Assembly (NCBI GenBank): GCA_008363215.1
Contig: RHKP01000016.1
Span: 37,807 to 101,806 of the forward strand
From: Cyanobacteria bacterium CYA
Lineage (GTDB): Bacteria; Planctomycetota; Phycisphaerae; Phycisphaerales; UBA1924
DNA length: 64,000 nt
Direction: 5' to 3'
How positions within the stretch are numbered: the first letter of the stretch is position 1; each line of letters opens with the position of its first letter. The notes beneath the pieces are model-generated. The model was given only the letters and a program-made list of their open reading frames with translations. It did no database searches and was not told the origin of the DNA. The translations under genes were made by a program, and so were the position numbers. Of this stretch, positions 45,943 through 54,902 are shown in pieces.

Positions 45943-46601
45943 GCGCGAGCCTTGAAGAGATCCGGGCCGCCATTGAATCATGCTGCGATCCTGATCGCAC
46001 TCCATTCTCCCCGGTCTCGGGCGGCGCCGATTCGAGTGAGTGCCGGCTGGTGTGCCAACTGGTGTACTCATTCATGCTGTGGGAATCGAGCCTGTCGCGT
46101 GCGGACAAGGCCATGAGCGCCATTTCCGGGCAACTGCTCGACGTGAATGAACTGCGTGTGTGCCTGCCGAGCGAACTGATGAGCATCATCGGCCCGCGCT
46201 ACCCCCGGGCCGAGGAACGCTGCCTGCGCCTGCGTGCCTGCCTCAACGCGGTCTTCGAGCACGAGCACCGGACGTCGCTGGCCACCCTCGAGCCGATGAG
46301 TAAGCGCGAGGCCCGCAGCGCGCTGGAATCTCTGGAGGGCATGGTGCCGTTCGTGGCCGCGCGTGTGGTGCTGGTCGAACTGGGCGGGCACTGCTTCCCG
46401 GTGGATTCCCGCATCGCCGCGCTGCTCGGGGCGTTGTGCGAGCCCGATGAATCACACGCATCGCTGAGCGGCAAACTCGAGCGTGCCTTTCGCGCCGGCG
46501 AAATCCCGGCGATCTACGCGGCAATCGAGCGCCGGCTCGAAGCGCGGCCCGCGCCCAGGGCTCCATCACGCCCGCGCAAGTCGGGGTCGCGGACGCCGTG
46601 A
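45939..46601 (+). CDS. HhH-GPD-like (endonuclease III-fold) protein lacking the catalytic lysine
   Basis: 220 residues from GTG 45939, overlapping rbfA by four bases. The fold is that of HhH-GPD base-excision glycosylases: a helical region, then a helix-hairpin-helix LESLEGMVPFVAARVVLVELG (near 134) and the Asp-bearing FPVDSRIAALLG (Asp near 157), equivalent to the EndoIII VDTHV segment. At the EndoIII Lys120 position (LPGVGRK) this protein has F (EGMVPF), so no bifunctional lyase activity is expected, and there is no Cys cluster for [4Fe-4S]. It could be a monofunctional glycosylase or a non-catalytic DNA/RNA-binding relative. Position in a ribosome-assembly operon suggests a linked role. 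Confidence 0.68.
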   Translation: MSASLEEIRAAIESCCDPDRTPFSPVSGGADSSECRLVCQLVYSFMLWESSLSRADKAMSAISGQLLDVNELRVCLPSELMSIIGPRYPRAEERCLRLRACLNAVFEHEHRTSLATLEPMSKREARSALESLEGMVPFVAARVVLVELGGHCFPVDSRIAALLGALCEPDESHASLSGKLERAFRAGEIPAIYAAIERRLEARPAPRAPSRPRKSGSRTP

Positions 46602-49600
46602 GGTTGCCGCGCGTCCAAGACGACTTGGTTGCACCGCGCGGCATCCGTCGCGCGCAAGAGGCGTTGGCGCTCGTGCTGGCATGCTTGCTGTGCCTGTCGG
46701 GCTGCCGCTCGGCGTCGTCGCGTGAGCCGGTCGAGACTCCCTCGGCCGACATCATCGGTCCGCAGGCGATCGCACCGACGCTGCCCTCGTCGCCGGCGGT
46801 GGATCGGCTTCGCGCCCGCGCCGAACAGCAGCGAACCGCCGGAGCGGCTGATGCAGACAGCGTGGCGGGCTTGCCGCCGCCGTGGGAGCCTTCGAGCGCT
46901 CCGCTGGCTCCCGATGTTCTCGTGCTGGCGCAGCAGCGGCTCACCGACGTGCTGGACGCAGTGCGGGCGCGGCCGCTGGTCGAAGATCCAATCGAACCGG
47001 TCGCCGTTTCGTCCGAAGATCATGACGAAGCGCTGCGTCTGTACGCGCGTGCCCGGCTTGCCTTGCTTTCACAAGATCACGACGCGGCGCTGAACTTTCT
47101 CGAAGACGCCAGCCGGCTCGATCCGTCGACCGCGGCGGTGTGGGAGGCGCTGGGCGAGGCCCAGTTTGCCGCCGGGCTGCGAGGAACAGCGCTGGCGTCG
47201 CTCGAACGTGCGGCCCGACTGGGCATCGACAACCCTCGCACCTGGTCGGTTCTCGGGCTTGAAGCGCTGCGTCGTCGCAACACCGACCAGGCGTTGCGCT
47301 GGCTGACGGCTGCACGCGACGGCATGGGCCGGCACACCGACCCGGCGGCGATCGCATGGCTGGAAGTCTCGCTAGGCGAAATCTTGCTCGACATGCAACG
47401 CCTGCGGGCCGGGGCCGAGATGCTCGAACAGGCGCTGGCGCGGATGCCGGCCGCCGAAACGACGGCCGAGTTTCGCAGCGAATACGCCACGCTGGTGCGG
47501 CGTCGCCCGCAGATAACGGTGCGCATCGGAGATGCGTATGCGTGGCTTTCGGAGTGGGAAACGGCTGCGGCCGCCTATGACCGCGCCGGTGCCGAACTGG
47601 AACTCGAACTGGCCCAGCCGATCGAGGACCGACGCATCGCGTGCCTGGAACGGCTGAACCGCTCGGCCGAAGCGGCGCTGGTGATGCTCGAGGCCATTCA
47701 GCGCCGGCAGGGCATGGTCAACGACGCCCAGATCGCCGTTTCACGCCAACTGGCGCAGCGCGAGCCCGCCTTCGCCGACGCATTGCAGACACTGCCGGAG
47801 CACCTGGCCCAGCCCACGCCGGCGCAGTGCTCGCGACTGGCCCTCCTGCAACTGGCGGTGTCGGGCGACGCGCCGCTCTCCGATCGCCTCGCCTTGCTGC
47901 CGCCCGGCGTGCCGCTGCTGTCCGATCATGTCGTGGAACTGATCGGAAACCTGCCCGCGCCCCAACGACGCTGGCTGGCGGCCCAGGCGCTGACCACCGC
48001 CCGGCCCGACGATGCCCTCACCATCGCCGACACGCTGTATGCGGGCGCATTGTTGTCGCCTGCGGAACTCAACGACATGGTCTCAGACGCGGATGTGCTC
48101 TCCGCGTGCGTGCGGCTGCGGCTGGAAACCCCTGATCGCCGTGCGGATCTCCTGTCGCTGGCAGGCCGAGCCGGAGGGCTTCCTGTGGCGGCGGCAACCG
48201 CGATCGCCACGGGGCGCTGGGACGTGCTGCCAGCGCTGCTCAGCGCGGCCGACCAGGCCGAGGCCCCGATACGCTGGCGCACGCAACTGGCCGCGTTGCG
48301 TCCGCTCGAAGCATGGGCGACGTGGCAAGCCTGGCAGACGAATCACCAACCCAGCGCTTCACAGTTGCTTGAAGGCGCGCGCATCGCCGCGGCCGCAGGC
48401 GAACCGGTGCCATCCGTCGATCTCCTGCTCGAAGCCCAACGGGTCGATCCATATCTGGAACAGGCGTACGGGTTGCTCGTGACAGCGCTCTTGACGAACG
48501 GCGCCGACATGCAGTCGCCGGAGGCTCAAGGCGCACTGCAGAACCTTCGCACACGGCTTCCCGGCTGCGCCACGCTTCAGGCCCTTACGATCCTCGACTT
48601 ACGGCGCCAGAACTTCAATCGCGAAGTAGTGCAAGGCACCATGAGGCTGATCGATCGCTTGGCCGCCCCTGCCGCGGCCGACTACACCGGCCTGCTCGGG
48701 CCCTGGGAACGGGCGCACGAACAGGGCGACAAGGCACTGCTCGATGAATCGGAGGCCTGGCTTCGGGCGCGCCTGGACCCGCAGCGCCCCGAGCCTGGTG
48801 CAGCTCTGGCCATGGCACACCTGCTGGCGCTGCAGAGCCGCGACGCCGAGGCTCTGGAGTTGCTCTCTTCTCCCGCGTTGGCCGGGGCAGCGGCGGTGCA
48901 ACGCGAGCGTGAATCGCTGCTTCGCTCGCTCGCCCGCACCGAAGAGGCCGATCAGGCCGCGATCGATCGCCTCTCGCATGAGCATCTGTCGGTCATCGAA
49001 CTGTTTGAACTGGCCCGGCTGCACGCCGCTCGCGGCCGGCCGGTGGCGCCGACGCTGGCCAGGCTCAACGAGGTTCCCGCCGACATCCGGCTGACAGAGG
49101 CCGAAGCGACGGCGATGCTCTCACTCGCCTCGCAGTTGCAGGGGCGCATTCTCGCGGCTCCAGACGACGACGCGCGGGCGCAAGCCGCCGCCGACTTTGT
49201 CGCGGCCGCGGGCTTCGGCATCGACCACGGGCTGCCGATGCGCGAGCCGATCCACCGCCTTCGCCTGCGCTATGCGGCCGAGCAGAAGTCCACGCCGTAT
49301 ACCGAACTGATCCGCATTTCCGATCAGTACACGCAGGCGGTCGGGCGCATCGGCAACGAGGCGTTCGGCGAGACATACGCCGTGCTCATGCAGGCAGGAC
49401 GTACGCAGGATGTCATCCGCTGGGGCGTGCATGTGGTCACCAGCCTTGACGAACTTGACGAAGAGCGGTGGATGCAGATCGTCCTGCCGCTCGGCTCGCT
49501 GGGCACCATCGACACGATCAACCTTGCGATCGAACGCCTGCAGGATCGCGGGCAACTCGAAGCGGCCGTCGGCGCTGTTCAGAATGAAGAAGCCGCCGCC

Positions 49601-50221
49601 GATCAGATCCAGACCGACCCGCGCGCCGAACTGTGCTACGTGCTGGCGGGGGTGGCGGCCGCACGCGAGCGCGACACGCAGGCGATTCTGGTCTATCAGC
49701 GTGCGCTGGAGTTTCAGCCCGATCATCCGTGGGTGTGCAATGACTACGGGTACATGCTCGCAGAGGCCGGCAGACAGCTCGACGAGGCCGAACGCCTGCT
49801 GACCATCGCCTACGAGCGCCTTCCAGACCGCGCCAGCGTGCTTGATTCGATCGGCTGGCTGCGGTACAAGCAGGGCCGATTCCTCGACCAGGACGGCCTG
49901 CCCGGCGCACTTACGCTGCTGACGCGCGCCGGCGCGTCGGCCGAGGGCGGCTCGAACCCGACGATTCAGGACCACATCGGCGACACGCTGTGGATGACCG
50001 GCGACGCAGACAAGGCCCGGGCCGCGTGGCTGCTGGCCGAGCAGTTCTACCTCGAGCGCGTGCGCGCGTTCCGCACGCCCGACGAACGCCGCCTGCCGCA
50101 GTACACCCGCGTTCAGCAGCAACTGCGCGACGTGCGCAACAAACTCAGCGCGATCGAACTGAAAACCGCAGATCCCCCCGTGGCCCCCTCCGCGGGGCAG
50201 AGGCTCGACAAGGCCCACTGA
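46598..50221 (+). CDS. Very long TPR lipoprotein
   Basis: 1207 residues from GTG 46598, overlapping the previous gene by four bases. A lipoprotein signal peptide (LALVLACLLCLSGC) puts the lipidated Cys at residue 36. The rest is mostly helical repeats: TPR-like units such as ARLALLSQDHDAALNFLEDASRLDPST, VWEALGEAQFAAGLRGTALASLERAARLG, and near the C-terminus VYQRALEFQPDHPWVCNDYGYMLAEAGRQLDEAERLL, a typical TPR pair. The middle (300-900) is more divergent but still Leu/Ala-rich helices. It is likely membrane-anchored on the periplasmic side. Coupling to translation genes is striking, but no function can be assigned. Confidence 0.82.
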   Translation: MRLPRVQDDLVAPRGIRRAQEALALVLACLLCLSGCRSASSREPVETPSADIIGPQAIAPTLPSSPAVDRLRARAEQQRTAGAADADSVAGLPPPWEPSSAPLAPDVLVLAQQRLTDVLDAVRARPLVEDPIEPVAVSSEDHDEALRLYARARLALLSQDHDAALNFLEDASRLDPSTAAVWEALGEAQFAAGLRGTALASLERAARLGIDNPRTWSVLGLEALRRRNTDQALRWLTAARDGMGRHTDPAAIAWLEVSLGEILLDMQRLRAGAEMLEQALARMPAAETTAEFRSEYATLVRRRPQITVRIGDAYAWLSEWETAAAAYDRAGAELELELAQPIEDRRIACLERLNRSAEAALVMLEAIQRRQGMVNDAQIAVSRQLAQREPAFADALQTLPEHLAQPTPAQCSRLALLQLAVSGDAPLSDRLALLPPGVPLLSDHVVELIGNLPAPQRRWLAAQALTTARPDDALTIADTLYAGALLSPAELNDMVSDADVLSACVRLRLETPDRRADLLSLAGRAGGLPVAAATAIATGRWDVLPALLSAADQAEAPIRWRTQLAALRPLEAWATWQAWQTNHQPSASQLLEGARIAAAAGEPVPSVDLLLEAQRVDPYLEQAYGLLVTALLTNGADMQSPEAQGALQNLRTRLPGCATLQALTILDLRRQNFNREVVQGTMRLIDRLAAPAAADYTGLLGPWERAHEQGDKALLDESEAWLRARLDPQRPEPGAALAMAHLLALQSRDAEALELLSSPALAGAAAVQRERESLLRSLARTEEADQAAIDRLSHEHLSVIELFELARLHAARGRPVAPTLARLNEVPADIRLTEAEATAMLSLASQLQGRILAAPDDDARAQAAADFVAAAGFGIDHGLPMREPIHRLRLRYAAEQKSTPYTELIRISDQYTQAVGRIGNEAFGETYAVLMQAGRTQDVIRWGVHVVTSLDELDEERWMQIVLPLGSLGTIDTINLAIERLQDRGQLEAAVGAVQNEEAAADQIQTDPRAELCYVLAGVAAARERDTQAILVYQRALEFQPDHPWVCNDYGYMLAEAGRQLDEAERLLTIAYERLPDRASVLDSIGWLRYKQGRFLDQDGLPGALTLLTRAGASAEGGSNPTIQDHIGDTLWMTGDADKARAAWLLAEQFYLERVRAFRTPDERRLPQYTRVQQQLRDVRNKLSAIELKTADPPVAPSAGQRLDKAH

Positions 50222-50281
50222 CCGCCTCGTCGGCACGGGCAACAATCACATGCATCCGCGTCATCAGAAGGAGCGCCAGAC

Positions 50282-51028
50282 ATGGCCGGTCATAGCAAGT
50301 GGGCGAACATCAAGCACCGCAAAGCCAAGCAGGATCAGAAGCGAGGCAAGGTGTGGACCAAGTGCTCCAAGGCGATCATCGTCGCGGCCCGCGCAGGCGG
50401 GGGCGACCCCGACACAAACCTTTCCCTCCGCTACGCAATCGACGAGGCAAAGTACGCCAACATGCCCAAGGACACCATCCAGCGCGCCATCGACAAGGGG
50501 GCGGGCGCAGGCGGCGGTGAGAACTTCGAGGCCGTGTCGTATGAAGGCTTCGGACCCGGCGGCGCAGCGCTCATCATCGACGGGCTGACCGACAACAAGA
50601 CCCGCACCGTCACCGACGTCCGGAACGCGTTCAAGAAGTACGGCGGCAATCTGGGCACTACCGGCTCAGTCTCCTTCATGTTCAAGACCAAGGGACAGAT
50701 CATCCTCGCCGGATCGCACGACGAGAACACGATCATGGAAAAGGCCCTGGATGCCGGGGCCGAGGACGTCCAGGCCCCCCAGGGCGAAGACGGCGCGTGG
50801 GTCATCATCACCGAGGTCAGCAGTTTCCAGCAGGTCAAGGAGGCCTTCGAGTCAGGCGGGATCGAGATCGCCGAGGCCGCCATCACCAAGATCCCCAACG
50901 ATCAACAACTGGTGGGCGAGGAGGATGCCCGCAAGTTGCTGGCCCTGATCGACGCGCTGGAGGATTCGGACGACATCCAGAAGGTCTACTCCAACGCCGA
51001 CATCTCCGATGAGGCCGCTCTGGGCTGA
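50282..51028 (+). CDS. yebC: YebC/PmpR-family protein
   Basis: 248 residues from ATG 50282; AAGGAG at about 50268 is well placed. It begins MAGHSKWANIKHRKAKQD, the family hallmark, and has NMPKDTIQRAIDKGAG and YEGFGPGGAALIIDGLTDNKTRT. The family was described as transcriptional regulators; more recent work shows YebC acting in translation of proline-rich stretches, which would suit the Pro-rich IF-2 linker here, but this is inference. Three adjoining hairpins follow its stop. Confidence 0.95.
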   Translation: MAGHSKWANIKHRKAKQDQKRGKVWTKCSKAIIVAARAGGGDPDTNLSLRYAIDEAKYANMPKDTIQRAIDKGAGAGGGENFEAVSYEGFGPGGAALIIDGLTDNKTRTVTDVRNAFKKYGGNLGTTGSVSFMFKTKGQIILAGSHDENTIMEKALDAGAEDVQAPQGEDGAWVIITEVSSFQQVKEAFESGGIEIAEAAITKIPNDQQLVGEEDARKLLALIDALEDSDDIQKVYSNADISDEAALG

Positions 51029-51077
51029 GCCCAGGAACCTGGCTCGGCCGGTTCCGGCCGCCCGCCCGGCGGCGGGC
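51021..51077 (+). repeat. Three adjoining hairpins after yebC
   Basis: TGGGCT/AGCCCA (51021-51033) overlaps CCAGG-AA-CCTGG (51031-51042); CGGCCGG-TT-CCGGCCG (51045-51060) follows; then GCCCGCC-CGGC-GGCGGGC (51060-51077). All stems are perfect, but no T-run follows. They may block 3' exonucleases or end transcription with another factor. Confidence 0.6.
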
Positions 51078-51156
51078 CCGCGACCTCCCGTTTCGCAATC
51101 TCGGGCCGGGCCTGTGCCTTCAGCCTCGCCTTCCCCGGGCCCCCTACTCTTTGCCC

Positions 51157-51618
51157 ATGCTCAAGCCCGCACCGACCACCAGAATCGACCCGACGCTGGC
51201 CCGCGGCACACTTCTGGCCCGCTCACCGGCGACAAACGACCGGCCCCCCAGTGTCACTCTCGCTTTCCCCAACACCCACTACGAGATGACGCTGACGGCC
51301 GTCGGCGACGTGAAGGCCGACGTGGGCAAGAGGATCATCGGCATCATCCGCGCTGAAGCCCAGCGGGTGGACCTGGTCAAGACCGGCGGGCGCTTCGTGG
51401 AACCGGTGTACGGCATGCCGCGACGCGTGCAGGGCTCGATCATCGCGGCCGACAACACCGCCAACACCATTACGCTGCACGCGGGCATGCCGGTGGTGTG
51501 CAAACTGACCGATCCGCGCCAGCGGGCCGTCGCGTTCGAGCCTGGGCAACTGGTCTGCTGCGAAATCGCCCCCGGCGCGACCTTCACTCAGAAGGCGCCT
51601 GCACGCGACGAGGCGTAG
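51157..51618 (+). CDS. Unrecognised 153-residue protein
   Basis: I do not recognise this family. The frame from ATG 51157 encodes a beta-rich protein with strands such as HYEMTLTAVGDVKADVGKRIIGIIRAEAQRVDLV, RRVQGSIIAADNTANTITLHAGMPVVCKLT and a final GQLVCCEIAPGATF, suggesting two small OB/SH3-like barrels. There is no signal peptide, membrane helix or known catalytic motif. Composition matches true genes. The 3' end overlaps the convergent yhhQ remnant by about 30 bases. It follows yebC on the same strand, 128 bases away, with hairpins between. Confidence 0.62.
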   Translation: MLKPAPTTRIDPTLARGTLLARSPATNDRPPSVTLAFPNTHYEMTLTAVGDVKADVGKRIIGIIRAEAQRVDLVKTGGRFVEPVYGMPRRVQGSIIAADNTANTITLHAGMPVVCKLTDPRQRAVAFEPGQLVCCEIAPGATFTQKAPARDEA

Positions 51619-52643
51619 GCAAGCCGGGGCTCCAGTCCGGCCCGTGTGCCGCGACCGTGTCACCCGTGTCTCGAATGGTTCCGAGTGCCGTGGTACGCGT
51701 TCCCTCCCTGACCACACCCACACCCGCTTCCACCGCCGCGCCTGTCGCGTGCTCGACTGGCCCATGCGACGGCCGAAATCGCAGGTGCCGCGTCAGATCA
51801 TGCGAGCCAAGGTAGAACGGCGCCGTGTCGAGCCGCACGGCGCTCAGTGTGAACGCGTACCCGGTCCCCATGAACAACCACAATTGCGGCCAGATCGGCC
51901 GATTCTCATCGACCGGGAGGGCGTGCGCGTCGAAGTACGTGGTCAGATTCATCGCCACAGTGTCCACCATCGGGCTGATCAGCGTCGAGCCGTTGTTCCG
52001 CAGCCACAGATGCGGCCCGCTCGTCAACTTGTTCCAGACGTGGAAAAACTGCACGTCGACGAACTGGGGGAAGAGGAATGCAATCATCGACGCCGCCACC
52101 GCGCCGAAGGTCAACTGCCGATGCGATAGAGCGTCCAGTGGTCGTGGAAGCCGGCGAACTGCCCGTCGATCATCGTGACTCCGGGTATCGGCGGGCCGGT
52201 CACGGTTCGCCCGAGTGCATCAACGCCATAGGTCACCATCTCCGGCTTGACCGGCAACTCGGTTCCCATCCACAGCACTGCCGGCACCCGCGCTTTGAGC
52301 ATCCGCCCTATCCACACGACCATGTTCGCACGGTTGCGCCCGAACAACTCGCTGATGAAATCGTTGCACAGAAACGTCAATGGAAAGGGCAGCACTCCCA
52401 CCGCTCCCGCGAAGGTCAGCCCCCCCACTGCCCCCAGTGCCAGCCTTCCCCGCTGGTGCGGCTCAGCAGCGGAATGAACTTGGTGATTTCCGGCTGCTTC
52501 AGCATCGCCAGCGTGCCGAGGAACAGCCCGGCGAAAACCAGGAACACACCCTCACGCCGGCCGTGCAGTGTCCGCTCGTTCAGCCGCGCCAATCCCGCCT
52601 ATTCGTACGGCTCGCCGGGCAGAAATCCCTCGTGGCGGCTCAT
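51584..52643 (-). pseudogene. yhhQ: Queuosine precursor transporter gene (YhhQ/VUT family), broken by a stop and two frameshifts
   Basis: Three pieces of one protein lie in order on the minus strand. Piece 1 from ATG 52643 begins MSRHEGFLPGEPYE, meets TAG at 52599-52601, and continues in the same frame as NERTLHGRREGVFLVFAGLFLGTLAML to about 52455. Piece 2 (to 52111) has GAVGVLPFPLTFLCNDFISELFGRNRANMVVW; piece 3 (52114 down) has FGAVAASMIAFLFPQFVDVQFFHVWNKL and HLWLRNNGSTLISPMVDT. All are hallmark segments of YhhQ, an inner-membrane carrier for queuosine precursors. The first shift falls at a GGGG run near 52453, the second near 52117. Three lesions favour a pseudogene, but base errors are possible. 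Confidence 0.8.
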
Positions 52644-52697
52644 GGACGCAGCATACCCCCCTTCGCATGTGCGCGCCGTCCGCGCTAGCATGTCCGC

Positions 52698-53306
52698 ATG
52701 AGTGGCCCTTCGTCTGCCGTGGATTCGCCCGAGGCCTCGAACATGGATGCGGGAAATCCGACCATTCAATCCGCCGTCGAGGCCATCCTTTTCAGCGTCG
52801 ATCGGGCTGTTCCCGCCTCCCGCATCGTCGAAGCCCTGGCCGCGGGCGGGCGGGCAAGCGACGAAGCCGGCGTCATCGCCGCGATTGACGAACTCAATGA
52901 GGTCTACCGCGGCTCCGGGCGGTCCTTCCGCATCGAGCCCGTCGCCGGCGGGTTCCGCGTCATGACGCTTCCCGAGCACGCGCCGGTGCTGGCTGCATTC
53001 CGCCAGGCCCGCAGCGCCGGCAGACTCACGCGCGCTGCCCTTGAGACGCTGGCCATCATCGCCTATGAGCAGCCTCTTACCCGCGCCCGCTTGGAAGCCA
53101 TTCGCGGCGTCGCCTGCGGCGAAGTGCTGCGCACGCTCATCGATCGCAAACTCATCACCGTCAAGGGCCGCGCCGAAGAACTCGGACGCCCGATGCTCTA
53201 CGGCACGACCCGGCAGTTCCTCGATGCCTTCGGGCTCTCGTCGACACGCGACCTGCCCACGGCCGAGGAACTCCGCAACGCCGACTGGCTTGGAGGCCAA
53301 GCATGA
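52698..53306 (+). CDS. scpB: Segregation and condensation protein B
   Basis: 202 residues from ATG 52698. The tandem winged-helix domains of ScpB are seen in QSAVEAILFSVDRAVPASRIVEAL and in LTRAALETLAIIAYEQPLTRARLEAIRGV, followed by VKGRAEELGRPMLYGTTRQFLDAFGL. ScpB joins ScpA and SMC in the chromosome-condensing complex. scpA is not next to it in the window, where it often lies. The stop overlaps the following lipoprotein start (ATGA), so the two are coupled. Confidence 0.94.
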   Translation: MSGPSSAVDSPEASNMDAGNPTIQSAVEAILFSVDRAVPASRIVEALAAGGRASDEAGVIAAIDELNEVYRGSGRSFRIEPVAGGFRVMTLPEHAPVLAAFRQARSAGRLTRAALETLAIIAYEQPLTRARLEAIRGVACGEVLRTLIDRKLITVKGRAEELGRPMLYGTTRQFLDAFGLSSTRDLPTAEELRNADWLGGQA

Positions 53307-53695
53307 TGCGCCGCTCCGCTCGTCTGTCCGCACTCACCGCCGCCTGCCTGCTGACCGGATGCGGCGGCATGACCGTCGCCGGCAAGGTACTGCCCGGCGA
53401 GATCTCCTACGTCGGCATCGTCGATCACTCCGACACACGACTCAAGGAACTCGGCGTCGGGCAGGTCAGCCTTCACATCGAGCCGCCCGTCGGCTCCGGC
53501 TCGGGCGCCATCGCCACCGCCACATCCAAGCCCGACGGCTCATTCAAGATCACCATCCCCACCGAGACCTGGTCCACCGACCGCGTGCAGGTCCGGGCCA
53601 TGATCGACGGCTACGCCACCGCCCGGGGGCTGGTCTACCTGCCCCGCGAGGGTCAGTCTTTGCTGATTCTCATGGAAAGAACCTCGCACGACTAG
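53303..53695 (+). CDS. Small lipoprotein with carboxypeptidase-regulatory-like fold
   Basis: 130 residues, start ATG 53303 overlapping scpB by four bases. The signal peptide ends in LLTGC with the lipidated Cys at 20. The mature part has the beta-sandwich pattern 'GQVSLHIEPPVGSGSGAIATATSKPDGSFKITIPTETW...VYLPREGQSLLILM', similar to carboxypeptidase-regulatory/transthyretin-like domains. No catalytic residues. It is placed between the condensin gene and DUF58, which is unusual; a functional link is not obvious. Confidence 0.75.
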   Translation: MMRRSARLSALTAACLLTGCGGMTVAGKVLPGEISYVGIVDHSDTRLKELGVGQVSLHIEPPVGSGSGAIATATSKPDGSFKITIPTETWSTDRVQVRAMIDGYATARGLVYLPREGQSLLILMERTSHD

Positions 53696-53708
53696 CGTTC
53701 GTACCGGT

Positions 53709-54902
53709 GTGCGTGCCCTTGAACACGGGAAATCGGCCGTGATCGCTGCGACAGCAACTTCTGTCGCCCAGCCTGCCCCGCGCCCCCGCCGTCGCTACGA
53801 CCTCCACCCGCCCGGCCTGATCTATCTCACCACCTCCCTTTTCCTGGCCATCGGCGCTCTCAACAGCCAGAACAACCTCCTCTTCTGGGCTTTCGGGCTG
53901 GCGGTGGCCGGTCTGATCGTCTCAGGCATCGTCTCAGGCTCGGCCCTGATGCACCTGCATCTCCAGCGCGAGCCGATGCTGCCCGCACACGTCGGCGACC
54001 ACTTCTTCCTCCGGTACACGATTATCAACACCGCCCGCCTGTGGCCTCTATTCGGATTGCGCATCGAAGAAGTCCTCCCCCATGCCTCTGCTGAGCCGCC
54101 GCTCGCCTGCGCCCCGGGCGGAGTCGTGCACGTCGGCCCGCGTCAGCGTACCGGCGCGTCGGTCCGCGCCCTCGCCCGCGTGAGAGGCTTCCACTCGCTG
54201 CGGACTGTGTGCGTCTCCACCACCTTCCCCTTCGGCCTGGTTCGCAAGAGCCTCTTCTTCGACCTGCCCACCCACATCACCGTCCGACCGGCTGTGGCGT
54301 CGCTGCGCTCCGACCTGGCCGCCCGCATTGCGCCGACACGGCAGGATGACTCGACCACACGCCCCCGCATCGGGCAGGGAGGCGACTTCTTCGGGCTGCG
54401 CGAGTACGTCCCCGGCGACCCCGTCCGCACCATCGCGTGGCGCCCCTCCGCCCGGCGTGACACGCTGCTTGTCCGCCAGCACACCACCGCCGCCCCGCCG
54501 CGCCTCTGGCTTGGGCTCGAACGCCCCGCACCGGACCTGCCCGATCTCGACTTTGAAAACGCGGTCGCGCTTGTCGCGAGCGTCATCACCCACGCGGCCC
54601 GACGCGGCGTCACGCCGGGTCTGCTCGTCGACTGGGCCGACGTGAATCTCCCGCCGGTCGCGTCGGCGGCCTCGACCTCGCGCCTGCTTGATCTGTTGGC
54701 GCGCCTCGACCGCTCGCGCCACGCCGACGGGACGCGCCACAACGTGCGCCCGGACCTGGTCATCACGTATTCCGATTCCTCCCCCGGGTCCGGCCAGGTC
54801 AATGGTGCCGACGCCGGCGCCTGGGCCGCCCACGCGTTCGCCGCCATCGTGCCCCCGCCCCCGCGGCGGCGCCGTCGCCGCTGGTGGAGGCTGAAGCGAT
54901 GA
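53709..54902 (+). CDS. DUF58-domain membrane protein
   Basis: 397 residues from GTG 53709. Two N-terminal membrane helices (PGLIYLTTSLFLAIGALN and NNLLFWAFGLAVAGLIVSG) precede a region with FPFGLVRKSLFF and the DUF58 hallmark GGDFFGLREYVPGDPVRTIAWRPSARRDTLLVRQ, then a vWA-like part. DUF58 genes commonly pair with MoxR ATPases and with transglutaminase genes; the next gene here is such a transglutaminase, overlapped by four bases (ATGA at 54899). No moxR is in the window. The biochemical role is unknown; it may act in envelope protein assembly. Confidence 0.88.
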   Translation: MRALEHGKSAVIAATATSVAQPAPRPRRRYDLHPPGLIYLTTSLFLAIGALNSQNNLLFWAFGLAVAGLIVSGIVSGSALMHLHLQREPMLPAHVGDHFFLRYTIINTARLWPLFGLRIEEVLPHASAEPPLACAPGGVVHVGPRQRTGASVRALARVRGFHSLRTVCVSTTFPFGLVRKSLFFDLPTHITVRPAVASLRSDLAARIAPTRQDDSTTRPRIGQGGDFFGLREYVPGDPVRTIAWRPSARRDTLLVRQHTTAAPPRLWLGLERPAPDLPDLDFENAVALVASVITHAARRGVTPGLLVDWADVNLPPVASAASTSRLLDLLARLDRSRHADGTRHNVRPDLVITYSDSSPGSGQVNGADAGAWAAHAFAAIVPPPPRRRRRRWWRLKR

